Positions 8,165-15,987 of a stretch of DNA of 64,000 bases are shown here, piece after piece. The notes under the pieces were generated by a model. That model made no database searches and was not told the DNA's origin. It was given only the letters and a program-made list of their open reading frames with translations. Within the stretch, counting starts at the first letter, position 1, and every line of letters begins with the position of its first letter. The position numbers were made by a program, and so were the translations under genes. The DNA is from Melaminivora sp034675505. GTDB lineage: Bacteria > Pseudomonadota > Gammaproteobacteria > Burkholderiales > Burkholderiaceae_C. The stretch lies in the NCBI GenBank assembly GCA_034675505.1, contig JAUCDD010000006.1, positions 47,613 through 111,612 of the forward strand, written 5' to 3'.

Positions 8165-8836
8165 TCAGTCGCCGCGCACTTGCACCGTCTCGAAGCGCTC
8201 CCGCACGCCCTCCAGCAGCGCTGCGCTGTCGCCGCGCCAGGCGGGGTGGCCGGGCAGGCGGCAGTGTTGCAGCGCCCAGTGGCGCACGCCCTGCGCGGCC
8301 AGGGCGTGGGCCAGGTCGCGCAAGGGCTGCTCGCCGAACAGGGCGGGGTGCCAGGTGGTGCGGCACTCGAAGGGAGTGCCGCCTTGCAGCAGCAGGCGCA
8401 GCGATTGCCAGGCGCGCGCGCCGCTGCCGGGGGTGCGGGTGAGGGTGTCGTAGTGCGGCTCGGGCGCCTTGATGTCCAGGCCCACCCAGTCAAGCAGTGG
8501 CAGCGCGGCGGCCAGGCGGTCCGGGTACATGCCGCCGGTGTGCAGCGCGGTGGCAAAGCCCAGCGCGCGCACCTGGGCCAAGGCGCCGGGCAGGGCGGAT
8601 TGCGCCAGCGGCTCGCCGCCGGAGAACACCACGCCGTCCAGCAGGCCGCGGCGCTGGCGCAAGAAGGCCAGCACCTCGTCCCAGGCCAGGGCGGCGGGCG
8701 CGGCGGCGTCCAGCAGCTCGGGGTTGTGGCAGTAGCCGCAGCGCCAGGGGCAGCCCTGGCAGAAGACCACGGCCGCCAGCCGGCCGGGAAAGTCGATGCT
8801 GGTCAGCCGCGTGAGGCCGCCCACGCGCAGGGCCAT
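8165..8836 (-). CDS. nrdG: Anaerobic ribonucleoside-triphosphate reductase activating protein (radical SAM)
   Basis: A 223-residue radical SAM enzyme that installs the glycyl radical on class III ribonucleotide reductase. CQGCPWRCGYCHNPE contains the CX3CX2C cluster motif that binds the 4Fe-4S cluster with S-adenosylmethionine, and VFSGGEPLAQ is the glycine-rich SAM-binding segment. It is the third gene of an operon: the reductase body (nrdD), a 63-residue glycyl-radical protein, then this gene. The ATG at 8836 follows the stop of the small gene by five bases; a TTG at 8845 overlapping that stop is an alternative start and would give translational coupling. The protein acts in the cytoplasm under oxygen limitation. 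Confidence 0.9.
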   Translation of the reverse strand: MALRVGGLTRLTSIDFPGRLAAVVFCQGCPWRCGYCHNPELLDAAAPAALAWDEVLAFLRQRRGLLDGVVFSGGEPLAQSALPGALAQVRALGFATALHTGGMYPDRLAAALPLLDWVGLDIKAPEPHYDTLTRTPGSGARAWQSLRLLLQGGTPFECRTTWHPALFGEQPLRDLAHALAAQGVRHWALQHCRLPGHPAWRGDSAALLEGVRERFETVQVRGD

Positions 8837-8841
8837 GTCGG

Positions 8842-9033
8842 TCAACGCGGCTCGGCGAAGAAGCGGCGCTCGGCGTGCTCGCCGCGCTTGCCGACGTTGA
8901 AGCTGGCCACGGGGCGGTGGTAGCCCATGACGCGGGTCCAGACTTCGCAGGGCTGGCGCTCGGCGTCGCTCAGCTGCAGCTGCGCCTGGGCGTTGGACAG
9001 GGCGTGGATTTCGGGCGTGGAAAAGTGGCTCAT
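8842..9033 (-). CDS. Stand-alone glycyl-radical domain of anaerobic ribonucleotide reductase
   Basis: A 63-residue protein with the segment EVWTRVMGYHRPV followed by SFNVGKRGEHAERRFF. This is the C-terminal glycyl-radical loop of class III NrdD (E. coli has RVCGY at the radical glycine), so the G in RVMGY is the predicted radical site. It has its own ATG with AGGAG six bases upstream, so it looks like a real gene rather than a frameshifted tail. The large NrdD gene lies 115 bases upstream and ends before this domain; nrdG follows within a few bases. By analogy with GrcA, which replaces the radical domain of pyruvate formate-lyase, it would dock with the reductase body. Annotated elsewhere simply as a short anaerobic reductase. 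Confidence 0.8.
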   Translation of the reverse strand: MSHFSTPEIHALSNAQAQLQLSDAERQPCEVWTRVMGYHRPVASFNVGKRGEHAERRFFAEPR

Positions 9034-9148
9034 GGTGGTCTCCTAGCGGTGCGGGTTGAAAAATGCGGTTGCTCTCGTATTGATAGCTACATGCCGGCCG
9101 TGCATGCCGGCAAGCGGGAGATTTGGCTGAAAAAGCGGCGCGCAGGCC

Positions 9149-10882
9149 TCACGCCGCCAGCAATTGGCGGCGCTTGTGCGCCAGCCGCTCGTCGTCGCAG
9201 CGCGGGCAATAGGCGTGCTCGCCGGCCAGGTAGCCGTGCGTGGGGCAGATGGAGAAGGTCGGCGTGACGGTGATGTAGGGCAGGCGGAAGTTCGTCAGCG
9301 CCCGCCGCACCAGTTCGCGGCAGGCCGCGCCGCTGGTGATGCGCTCGCCCATGTACAGGTGCAGCACGGTGCCGCCGGTGTACTTGCCCTGCAGCTGCTC
9401 CTGCCGCGCCAGCGCCTCGAAGGGGTCGTCGGTGAAGCCCACGGGCAGCTGCGAGCTGTTGGTGTAGTAGGGCTGCTCGTGCGTGCCGGCCTGCAGGATG
9501 GCGGGCCAGCGCTTTCGGTCTTCCTTGGCGAAGCGGTAGGTCGTGCCTTCGGCGGGCGTGGCCTCCAGGTTGTACAGGTGGCCGGTGGCTTCCTGGAACT
9601 GCACGATGCGCGCGCGCACGTGGTCCAGCAGGCGCAGCGCGAAGGCGTGGCCCCAGTCGCTGGCGATGTCGTGCGCGCCGTGCGTGAAGTTGCGCACCAT
9701 CTCGTTGATGCCGTTCACGCCCAGGGTGCTGAAGTGGTTGCGCAGCGTGCCCAGGTAGCGGCGGGTGTAGGGGAACAGGCCTTCGTCCATCAGCTGCTGG
9801 ATGCGCGTGCGCTTGGCCTCCAGGCTGTCACGGCCCAGCTCCAGCAGCCGGTCCAGCGCAGCCAGCAGGGCGGCCTCGTCGCCGGCGTGCACGAACCCCA
9901 GCCGCGCGCAGTTGACGGTGACCACGCCCAGGCTGCCGGTCTGCTCGGCGCTGCCGAACAGGCCGTTGCCGCGCTTCAAGAGCTCACGCAAATCCAGCTG
10001 CAGCCGGCAGCACATGGAGCGCACCATGTTCGGCGACAGCTCGGAGTTGATGAAGTTCTGGAAGTACGGCAGGCCGTACTTGGCCGTCATTTCGAACAGC
10101 AGCTTCGCGTTCTCGCTCTCCCAGGGGAAGTCGGGCGTGATGTTGTAGGTCGGGATGGGGAAGGTGAACACGCGGCCCCGGGCGTCGCCCGTGGTCATCA
10201 CGTCGATGTAGGCGCGGTTGATGATGTCCATCTCGGCCTGCAAGTCGCCGTAGGCGAACGGCATCTCCTGCCCGCCGATGACGGGCACCTGCTCGCGCAG
10301 GTCCTCGGGGCAGGTCCAGTCGAAGGTCAGGTTGGTGAACGGCGTCTGCGTGCCCCAGCGCGACGGCACGTTCAGGTTGTAGATCAGCTCCTGCATGCAC
10401 TGGCGCACGGCGGCGTAGTCCATGCCGTCCTGGCGCACGAAGGGCGCCATGTAGGTGTCGAACGAGGAGAACGCCTGCGCGCCGGCCCACTCGTTTTGCA
10501 GCGTGCCCAGAAAATTCACGATCTGCCCCACGGCCGAGGACATGTGCCGGGGCGGCCCCGCCTCCACCTTGCCCGGCACGCCGTTCAGCCCCTCGTGCAA
10601 CAACGTGCGCAGCGACCAGCCGGCGCAGTAGCCGCTGAGCATGTCCAGGTCGTGGATGTGCAGGTCACCGCTCCTGTGCGCCTCGCCGATCTCGGGCGCA
10701 TAGACCTGCGTGAGCCAGTAGTTGGCCGTCACCTTGCCGGCCATATTGAGGATCAGCCCGCCCAGCGAGTAGCCCTGGTTGGCGTTGGCGTTCACGCGCC
10801 AGTCGGCACGGGTGAGGTACTCGTCCACGGTGGCGGCCACGTCCACGAAGGCGTGCGGCTGGGGCGGGAGGGATGCTGTCAT
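9149..10882 (-). CDS. nrdD: Anaerobic (class III) ribonucleoside-triphosphate reductase, catalytic body lacking the radical domain
   Basis: A 577-residue NrdD that reduces ribonucleoside triphosphates to deoxy forms without oxygen. Family blocks include NANQGYSLGGLILNMAGKV, NLNVPSRWGTQTPFTNLTFD, TPTYNITPDFPW-type segments, FTHGAHDIASDWGHAFA and TPTFSICPTHGYLAGEHAYC. The C-terminus stops just after a cysteine-rich zinc-type segment (CPTHGY...YCPRC) and lacks the RVxGY glycyl-radical loop, which is on the separate 63-residue protein downstream. The N-terminus starts directly in the barrel region and lacks the roughly 90-residue ATP-cone that senses ATP/dATP in many NrdDs. The ATG at 10882 was preferred to a GTG at 10900 because the latter overlaps a likely NrdR operator. 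It heads the operon nrdD - radical domain - nrdG. Confidence 0.9.
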   Translation of the reverse strand: MTASLPPQPHAFVDVAATVDEYLTRADWRVNANANQGYSLGGLILNMAGKVTANYWLTQVYAPEIGEAHRSGDLHIHDLDMLSGYCAGWSLRTLLHEGLNGVPGKVEAGPPRHMSSAVGQIVNFLGTLQNEWAGAQAFSSFDTYMAPFVRQDGMDYAAVRQCMQELIYNLNVPSRWGTQTPFTNLTFDWTCPEDLREQVPVIGGQEMPFAYGDLQAEMDIINRAYIDVMTTGDARGRVFTFPIPTYNITPDFPWESENAKLLFEMTAKYGLPYFQNFINSELSPNMVRSMCCRLQLDLRELLKRGNGLFGSAEQTGSLGVVTVNCARLGFVHAGDEAALLAALDRLLELGRDSLEAKRTRIQQLMDEGLFPYTRRYLGTLRNHFSTLGVNGINEMVRNFTHGAHDIASDWGHAFALRLLDHVRARIVQFQEATGHLYNLEATPAEGTTYRFAKEDRKRWPAILQAGTHEQPYYTNSSQLPVGFTDDPFEALARQEQLQGKYTGGTVLHLYMGERITSGAACRELVRRALTNFRLPYITVTPTFSICPTHGYLAGEHAYCPRCDDERLAHKRRQLLAA

Positions 10883-10896
10883 GTCGGGCTCTCTGA

Positions 10897-10942
10897 ACAC
10901 TACCTATAGCGTTCACTATGCATTGCACACGCTATATGTAGT
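10897..10942 (-). promoter_or_regulatory. Pair of candidate NrdR boxes upstream of nrdD
   Basis: Two 16-base sites, ACACTACCTATAGCGT (10897-10912) and ACACGCTATATGTAGT (10927-10942), start 30 bases apart, about three helical turns. NrdR repressor sites are normally paired 16-base palindromes of the form ACAC-TATATA-GTGT on the same DNA face upstream of ribonucleotide reductase genes. Both sites depart from the consensus at a few bases but the pairing, spacing and position fit. Confidence 0.6.
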
Positions 10943-10987
10943 TTGACCAGACGCAAACCCCGTGGCCACGCCCGGCGGCCTCGGGCG

Positions 10988-11015
10988 AAAAAAAAAGCCG
11001 GCCAACTGGCCGGCT
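10988..11015 (-). terminator. Rho-independent terminator downstream of the hemerythrin gene
   Basis: Read on the minus strand, a perfect 9-base stem (AGCCGGCCA with TGGCCGGCT, two-base loop) is followed by a run of nine or more T. It lies about 110 bases past the end of the hemerythrin gene and isolates the nitric-oxide block from the nrd operon. Between it and 11124 nothing else is recognised apart from a TAGCTATCAATAAT fragment of the dispersed repeat. Confidence 0.85.
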
Positions 11016-11123
11016 GTAAAAGCAAGGTGCCCTGAAGGCCTTGCCGATGGAAACCTGGGTCAATGTGGGCTCAAGCCGGCGTCCCCGGCCGGCCTGTAGC
11101 TATCAATAATGGAGCATCGACGA

Positions 11124-11552
11124 TCAATGCAGCGCCAGCGCCTGTCCGGCCTCCACGCGCGGGTAGAAGTCGCGGTCCTCGCGGCGCATGCGCTCGTACA
11201 CGCTGCGCAGCGCCACGTTGGCCTCGGCGCGAAAGCCCCCGGGGTCGGCGGCGACGCGCTCGGCGGTGTTCCAGCGCCGGGCAAAGGCCATGAATGCGCC
11301 CGCGATCTCGCCCATCTCGTGCTGGAAGCGCGCGCCCAGGCGGGCCAGCTCGGCGTCGCCGCTGGACTGCAGGGCCGGGTACAGCATGCGGTCCTCCACC
11401 GCCAGGTGCAGGCGGATGGTGGAGCTGATGGCGACGATGCCCTGGGCGATGGCGCTGGCGTGCTGCGCCGGGCCGGCGTGGCTCAGGGTGCGCAGGGCGT
11501 CGATCTGCGCGAGGATGTCCTGGTGCTCGTGCTTGAAGCGGTCGATATTCAT
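11124..11552 (-). CDS. Hemerythrin HHE cation-binding domain protein
   Basis: A 142-residue four-helix di-iron protein. Histidine and carboxylate ligands typical of HHE domains are visible in FKHEHQDILAQ, HLAVEDRMLYP, RFQHEMGEI and RREDRDFYP. Such proteins bind oxygen or nitric oxide, or help repair iron-sulfur centres damaged by NO. It lies 64 bases downstream of norB on the same strand, so it is probably co-transcribed from the NorR-controlled promoter, which points to an NO-stress role. The start has AGGAG five bases upstream and the terminator at 10988-11015 lies downstream. Confidence 0.85.
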   Translation of the reverse strand: MNIDRFKHEHQDILAQIDALRTLSHAGPAQHASAIAQGIVAISSTIRLHLAVEDRMLYPALQSSGDAELARLGARFQHEMGEIAGAFMAFARRWNTAERVAADPGGFRAEANVALRSVYERMRREDRDFYPRVEAGQALALH

Positions 11553-11616
11553 GGCGGCTCCTGCAAGGGGGAGGGGAAAGGGCCGGGGGGAGGGCGCGAG
11601 GCCCTCCCCGGGGGCG

Positions 11617-13923
11617 TCAGCGGCGGGCGCCGGCGAGGTTGCCAGTGCCCGTCAGGGGCGCGGCGCGTTCACCGAACAGCACGCCGCTGACCACCTGCCA
11701 GCTCACGCACAGCGCGCCGGTGATGAACACCAGGTCGCCGAAGGTGCGCACCCAGCGCAGCGTCAGCATGAAGGGTTGCTGCATGAACTCCTCGCCGCGG
11801 GCGTACCACAGGCCTTCCGTCACGCTGGCGTGGAACTGGAACAGGCCGATGGGCAAGAGGCTGGTGGCGATCATCAGCACCAGGCCGGCGTTGAGCCACC
11901 AGAAGCCCGTCTTCATCAGCCGCTCGTTGAACACCAGCGTCGGGCGCACGTAGCGCAGCACCATCAGCGTGAAGCCCAGGGCCAGGAAGCCATAGACCCC
12001 GAACAGCGCGGCGTGGGCGTGCACCGGCGTGGTGTTCAGGCCCTGGATGTAGTACAGCGAGATCGGCGGGTTGATCATGAAGCCGAAGACGCCCGCGCCC
12101 AGCATGTTCCAGAAGGCCACTGCGACGAAGCACATCAGCGGCCACTTCAGGTTCTTCATCCAGGCGGCCTTGTGCTGCAGGCGCCAGTGCTCCCAGGCCT
12201 CATGGCCCAGCACGACCAGCGGCACCACTTCCAGTGCGCTGAAGGACGCGCCCACGGCCATGACCGGCGTGGTGGTGCCCGAGAAGTACAGGTGGTGGAA
12301 GGTGCCGGGCACGCCGCCCAGCATGAACAGCGACGCGGACGCCAGGCTGGCGGCCGTGGCCATGCGGTAGGACACCAGGCCCAGGGTGGAGAAGATGAAG
12401 GCCAGCGCCGTGGTGGCGAAGACTTCGAAGAAGCCCTCCACCCACAGGTGCACCACCCACCAGCGCCAGTACTCCATCACCGAGATGTGCGTGCGCTCGC
12501 CGTAGAACAGGCCCGAGCCGTAGAACAGGCCGATGCAGACCACCGACGAGGTGAGCAGCGCCAGCAGGTTCTTGTCCTGGCCGTTGGGGGCCAGCAGGGC
12601 GGGGAAGATGGCGCGCGCCATCAGTACCAGCCAGAAGGCGATGCCGGCGAACTTGCCGATCTGCCACAGGCGGCCCAGGTCCACGTATTCATAGCCCTGG
12701 TGGCCCAGCCAGAAGTTCAGCTCGGGCGGCAGGATGTGGGCGATCGCCAGGTAGTTGCCGATGAACGAGCCCACGCAGACCACCACCAGCGCCCAGAACA
12801 GGATGTCCACGCCGAGCTTTTGGTACTTGGGGTCGCGGCCGCCGTTGATCAGCGGCGCCAGGAACAGGCCCGCGGCCAGGAAGCCGGTGGCGATCCAGAA
12901 CAGCGCCGCCTGCAGGTGCCAGGTGCGCACCAGCGAATACGGCAGCCAGCGCGAGACGTCGATGCCGTAGAAGGTCTGGCCCTCCACCGTGTAGTGCGCG
13001 GTGAAGCCGCCCAGGAAGACCTGCGCGGTAAAGAGCGCCACCACCAGGAACAGGTACTTGCCCAGCGAGCGCTGCGAAGGCGTCAGCGGCACGCGGGTGA
13101 GCGGGTCGTGCGCGGGCACGACAGGGTCTTTCTCGTCTTCCTTGCGCAGGAAGGCCCAGCCCCAGATCAAAAAGCCCACGCCGGCCATCATGATGACCAC
13201 GCTGACGATGGACCACATCACGTTCTCGCCCGTGGGCTGGTTGCCGATCAAGGGCTCGTGCGGCCAGTTGTTGGTGTAGGTGGCGCCGTTGCCGCCGTTG
13301 TCGGCAGGGCGCTCGGTGGCTGCGACCCAGGCGGTCCAGAAGAAGAAGCCCGCCATCTGCGCGCGCCGCTCGGCGCTGGGCAGGGTGTCTTCCTTCATGG
13401 CGAAGTGCTCGCGCGACTTGCGCAGCGCCGGGTCGTCGCCGAACAGCTTCTCGTAGTACTGCGCCACCTCGGCAATCGCCTTGGCGCGGATGGGCGAGAG
13501 CGTCGCCGTGTCCGTCACCGGGTCGTAGGTGTTGGTGCGGTACTCCTTCTTCAGGCGCGCCTTCAGGGTGGCCTGGGCGTCGTCGTCGAGCTTGTCGAAC
13601 GGCTTGCCGTAGGCCTGCTGGGCCGACAGCTCCAGCCAGGCCAGCAGCTCGCGGTGCAGCCAGTCGGCCGTCCAGTCCGGCGCCTGGTAGGCGCCGTGGC
13701 CGAAGATCGAGCCCAGCTGCATGCCGCCCACCGACTGCCAGGCGGTCTGGCCATCCAGGATGCCGTCCTTGGTGTAGAGCGGATCGCCGCTGCCGGCAAC
13801 CAGCACCTTGCCGGGAATCGGCGGCGCCGTGCGGTACACCTCGGCGCCGTAGTAGCCCAGCAGGCTGAAGGTGACGATCAACACGCCTATCAGCGTGTAC
13901 CAGTACTTGGCGTACTTACCCAT
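11617..13923 (-). CDS. norB: Quinol-dependent nitric oxide reductase (qNorB)
   Basis: A 768-residue inner-membrane enzyme that reduces two NO to N2O using quinol. It begins with one transmembrane helix and a long periplasmic part (residues about 30-200) that characterises single-subunit qNor, followed by a heme-copper oxidase-like body of about 12 helices. HLWVEGFFEV and TPVHAHAALFGVYGFLALG hold the histidines and glutamate that bind the heme b3/FeB centre and deliver protons. The ATG has GGAGG seven bases upstream. It is divergent from norR and followed by a hemerythrin gene; a sigma-54 promoter and NorR-type sites lie upstream. No norC is present, in keeping with the quinol type. Confidence 0.94.
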   Translation of the reverse strand: MGKYAKYWYTLIGVLIVTFSLLGYYGAEVYRTAPPIPGKVLVAGSGDPLYTKDGILDGQTAWQSVGGMQLGSIFGHGAYQAPDWTADWLHRELLAWLELSAQQAYGKPFDKLDDDAQATLKARLKKEYRTNTYDPVTDTATLSPIRAKAIAEVAQYYEKLFGDDPALRKSREHFAMKEDTLPSAERRAQMAGFFFWTAWVAATERPADNGGNGATYTNNWPHEPLIGNQPTGENVMWSIVSVVIMMAGVGFLIWGWAFLRKEDEKDPVVPAHDPLTRVPLTPSQRSLGKYLFLVVALFTAQVFLGGFTAHYTVEGQTFYGIDVSRWLPYSLVRTWHLQAALFWIATGFLAAGLFLAPLINGGRDPKYQKLGVDILFWALVVVCVGSFIGNYLAIAHILPPELNFWLGHQGYEYVDLGRLWQIGKFAGIAFWLVLMARAIFPALLAPNGQDKNLLALLTSSVVCIGLFYGSGLFYGERTHISVMEYWRWWVVHLWVEGFFEVFATTALAFIFSTLGLVSYRMATAASLASASLFMLGGVPGTFHHLYFSGTTTPVMAVGASFSALEVVPLVVLGHEAWEHWRLQHKAAWMKNLKWPLMCFVAVAFWNMLGAGVFGFMINPPISLYYIQGLNTTPVHAHAALFGVYGFLALGFTLMVLRYVRPTLVFNERLMKTGFWWLNAGLVLMIATSLLPIGLFQFHASVTEGLWYARGEEFMQQPFMLTLRWVRTFGDLVFITGALCVSWQVVSGVLFGERAAPLTGTGNLAGARR

Positions 13924-14103
13924 GAAGGGCCTCCATCATCGTGTTGTTGTAGATCGGGGAAAACAAGGCGTGCGCCGCGCCCGGGGCGGGCAGTGGGGGG
14001 GAGCAGGAGCGTTGCATTGGCATGGCAGGACAGGTAAACGCGGCGTCACTTGAAAAACATTTCGCCGCACCGGGAAACAAAGCGAAACCCTTGCCCTGTT
14101 CTT

Positions 14104-14119
14104 TGCAAGCTGCGGGCCA
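14104..14119 (-). promoter_or_regulatory. Sigma-54 (RpoN) promoter for norB
   Basis: On the minus strand the 16-mer TGGCCCGCAGCTTGCA matches the sigma-54 consensus TGGCACG-N4-TTGCA at all but one fixed base, with the GG and GC elements correctly spaced. It points toward norB, about 180 bases from its start codon, and lies between norB and the NorR-type sites, as expected for an enhancer-dependent promoter. The spacer between it and norB shows nothing else recognisable. Confidence 0.8.
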
Positions 14120-14158
14120 GCTGCTGCGCCGCCAAAAATCAAGGGTTTACACGGTCAA

Positions 14159-14196
14159 GGGTAAAATTAACCCCAATAAAAAAGGGTAAAAAGGAC
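14159..14196. promoter_or_regulatory. NorR-type upstream activator sites (GT-N7-AC)
   Basis: The palindrome GGGTAAAATTAACCC (14159-14173) contains GGT-N7-ACC, the core reported for NorR in Ralstonia/Cupriavidus. A second weaker GT-N7-AC (GTAAAAAGGAC) lies at 14186-14196. They sit 40 to 90 bases upstream of the norB sigma-54 promoter and just before norR, so NorR bound here could activate norB and repress its own gene. NorR usually uses three sites; a third is not clear. Confidence 0.65.
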
Positions 14197-14211
14197 TATT
14201 AAAAGGTGAAT

Positions 14212-15822
14212 ATGACCGTGTTCGAGGCCGCAGCGCCGGTGTCCGAAGGCGCCCTGCTGGCCCTGTGTACCGACCTGGGCGCCGAGCTGCCGCAGGCCGT
14301 GCGGCTGCAGCGGCTGGTGGACGTGCTGCGCGCGCAGTTCTCCTGCGGCGCCGTGGCGCTGCTGCGCCTGCAGGAGGAGCATTTGCGCCCCGTGGCCGTG
14401 AACGGCCTGGTCAGCGATGCGCTGGGCCGGCGCTTCGCGGTGGCCCAGCATCCGCGCCTGGCGGCCATCCTGGCGCGCCGCGAGGTGACCTGCTTCGAGC
14501 ACGACAGCCAACTACCCGACCCCTACGACGGCCTGCTGGACACCCTGGTGGGCGAGCCGCTGCCGGTGCATGACTGCATGGGCGTGGCGCTGCACCTGGA
14601 CGGCCGCCCCTGGGGCGTGCTGACGCTGGACGCGCTGGTGACCGGCACCTTCGGCGCGCCCGCGCGCGCGCGGCTGGCCCAATGCGTGCCGCTGGCCGAG
14701 GCCGTGGTGCGCGTGGCGCGGCTGGAGCAGGAGCTGCGCACCCTGCGCATGGCCGCCACCGCGCCGGGCGAGGGCGCGGGGGGCGAGGCGGGCGGCAGCG
14801 CCACGCGCCGCGCCGGCGAGGGCGAGATCGTCGGCGAGAGCCCGGCGCTGTCGCGCCTGGTGCACGAGCTGTCGGTGGTCGCCACCTCCGAGCTGCCGGT
14901 GCTGCTGCTGGGCGAGACGGGCGTGGGCAAGGAGCTGTTCGCGCGCCTGCTGCACCAGCGCTCGCCGCGGCGCGCCAGGCCGCTGGTGCACGTCAACTGC
15001 GCGGCGCTGCCCGAGTCGCTGGCCGAAAGCGAGCTGTTCGGCCACGTGCGCGGGGCGTTTTCCGGCGCGGTGAGCGACCGGCCCGGCCGCTTCGAGGCGG
15101 CCGAGGGCGGCACCCTGTTCCTGGACGAGGTGGGCGAGTTGCCGCTGTCGGTGCAGGCCAAGCTGCTGCGCACGCTGCAAAACGGCGAGATCCAGCGCCT
15201 GGGCGCCGACCGGCCGCGCAGCGTGAACGTGCGCGTCATCGCCGCCACCAACCGCAACCTGCGCGAGCAGGTGGCCAGCGGCGCCTTCCGCGCCGACCTG
15301 TACCACCGCCTGTCGGTCTACCCCGTGCCCATCCCGCCGCTGCGCGAGCGCGGCAACGACGTGCTGCTGCTGGCCGGGCGCTTCCTGGAGCTGAACCGCG
15401 CCCGCCTGGGGCTGCGCAGCCTGCGCCTGTCGCCCGACGCCCAGGCAGCGCTGCGCCGCTACCCCTGGCCGGGCAACGTGCGCGAGCTGGAGCACGTCAT
15501 CAGCCGCGCCGCGCTGAAAGCGCTCAGCCGGGGCGTGCAGGCCACCGCCATCGTCACCCTGGAGGCCGCGCTGCTGGACCTGGACGCACTGGACGCGCCG
15601 CCCGCAGCGGCAGCGCCGGGCGCCGCCCCGCTCCCGGGCCAGCCCGCCGCCGCGCCGGCGCTGACGGCCACGCTACGCGACGCGGTGGACGCCTGCCAGC
15701 GCCAGGTGGTCGCGGCGGCGCTGGCGCGCCACCAGGGCCGCTGGGCGGGGGCGGCGCGGGAGCTGGAAGTCGATGCCAGCAACCTGCACAAGCTGGCGCG
15801 CCGGCTGGGGCTGAAGGACTAG
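14212..15822 (+). CDS. norR: Nitric oxide-responsive sigma-54 activator NorR
   Basis: A 536-residue enhancer-binding protein. The N-terminal GAF domain (about residues 1-180) holds the non-heme iron that senses NO. The AAA+ domain has Walker A GETGVGKE, Walker B GTLFLDEVGEL and the sensor segment VIAATNRNL. The sigma-54 contact loop reads GAFSGA here instead of the usual GAFTGA. A Fis-type helix-turn-helix (RDAVDACQRQVV, ARELEVDASNLHKLARRLG) ends the protein. Divergent from norB, whose promoter has the matching sigma-54 element. The ATG at 14212 is preceded by AAGGTG; a GTG two codons earlier is also possible. Confidence 0.92.
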   Translation: MTVFEAAAPVSEGALLALCTDLGAELPQAVRLQRLVDVLRAQFSCGAVALLRLQEEHLRPVAVNGLVSDALGRRFAVAQHPRLAAILARREVTCFEHDSQLPDPYDGLLDTLVGEPLPVHDCMGVALHLDGRPWGVLTLDALVTGTFGAPARARLAQCVPLAEAVVRVARLEQELRTLRMAATAPGEGAGGEAGGSATRRAGEGEIVGESPALSRLVHELSVVATSELPVLLLGETGVGKELFARLLHQRSPRRARPLVHVNCAALPESLAESELFGHVRGAFSGAVSDRPGRFEAAEGGTLFLDEVGELPLSVQAKLLRTLQNGEIQRLGADRPRSVNVRVIAATNRNLREQVASGAFRADLYHRLSVYPVPIPPLRERGNDVLLLAGRFLELNRARLGLRSLRLSPDAQAALRRYPWPGNVRELEHVISRAALKALSRGVQATAIVTLEAALLDLDALDAPPAAAAPGAAPLPGQPAAAPALTATLRDAVDACQRQVVAAALARHQGRWAGAARELEVDASNLHKLARRLGLKD

Positions 15823-15987
15823 CCGCAACGCCCCGTCAAGCGGGAATACCCACGAAAACCCCTGTTTGCCGGCACCAGTAGCCGAGATGTTGCTATCAAA
15901 AAAATACTACTGGAGCGGCGTGGATGCTTTGCGCGGCGGCGCGCCTGGGCCACCATCGGCGGGTTTGTCCCGCAGCAGGAGTCCGGC
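15823..15987. repeat. Intergenic spacer with a copy of the dispersed TTGCCGGC / GCTATCAAAA repeat
   Basis: Between norR and sdaA, positions 15850-15912 carry CCCTGTTTGCCGGCACCAG followed by GTTGCTATCAAAAAAATACT, one of about ten related copies dispersed through intergenic spacers of this window. The promoter of sdaA should also lie here. Confidence 0.55.

Noticed and set aside
8842..9148. A simple sequencing frameshift separating the nrdD C-terminus
   Set aside because: The small gene has its own ATG and ribosome binding site, a 115-base gap with repeat sequence separates the parts, and the large protein has a plausible natural end.
10897..10912. GTG at 10,900 as start of nrdD
   Set aside because: It would put the start codon inside a likely NrdR operator; the ATG at 10,882 has better context.
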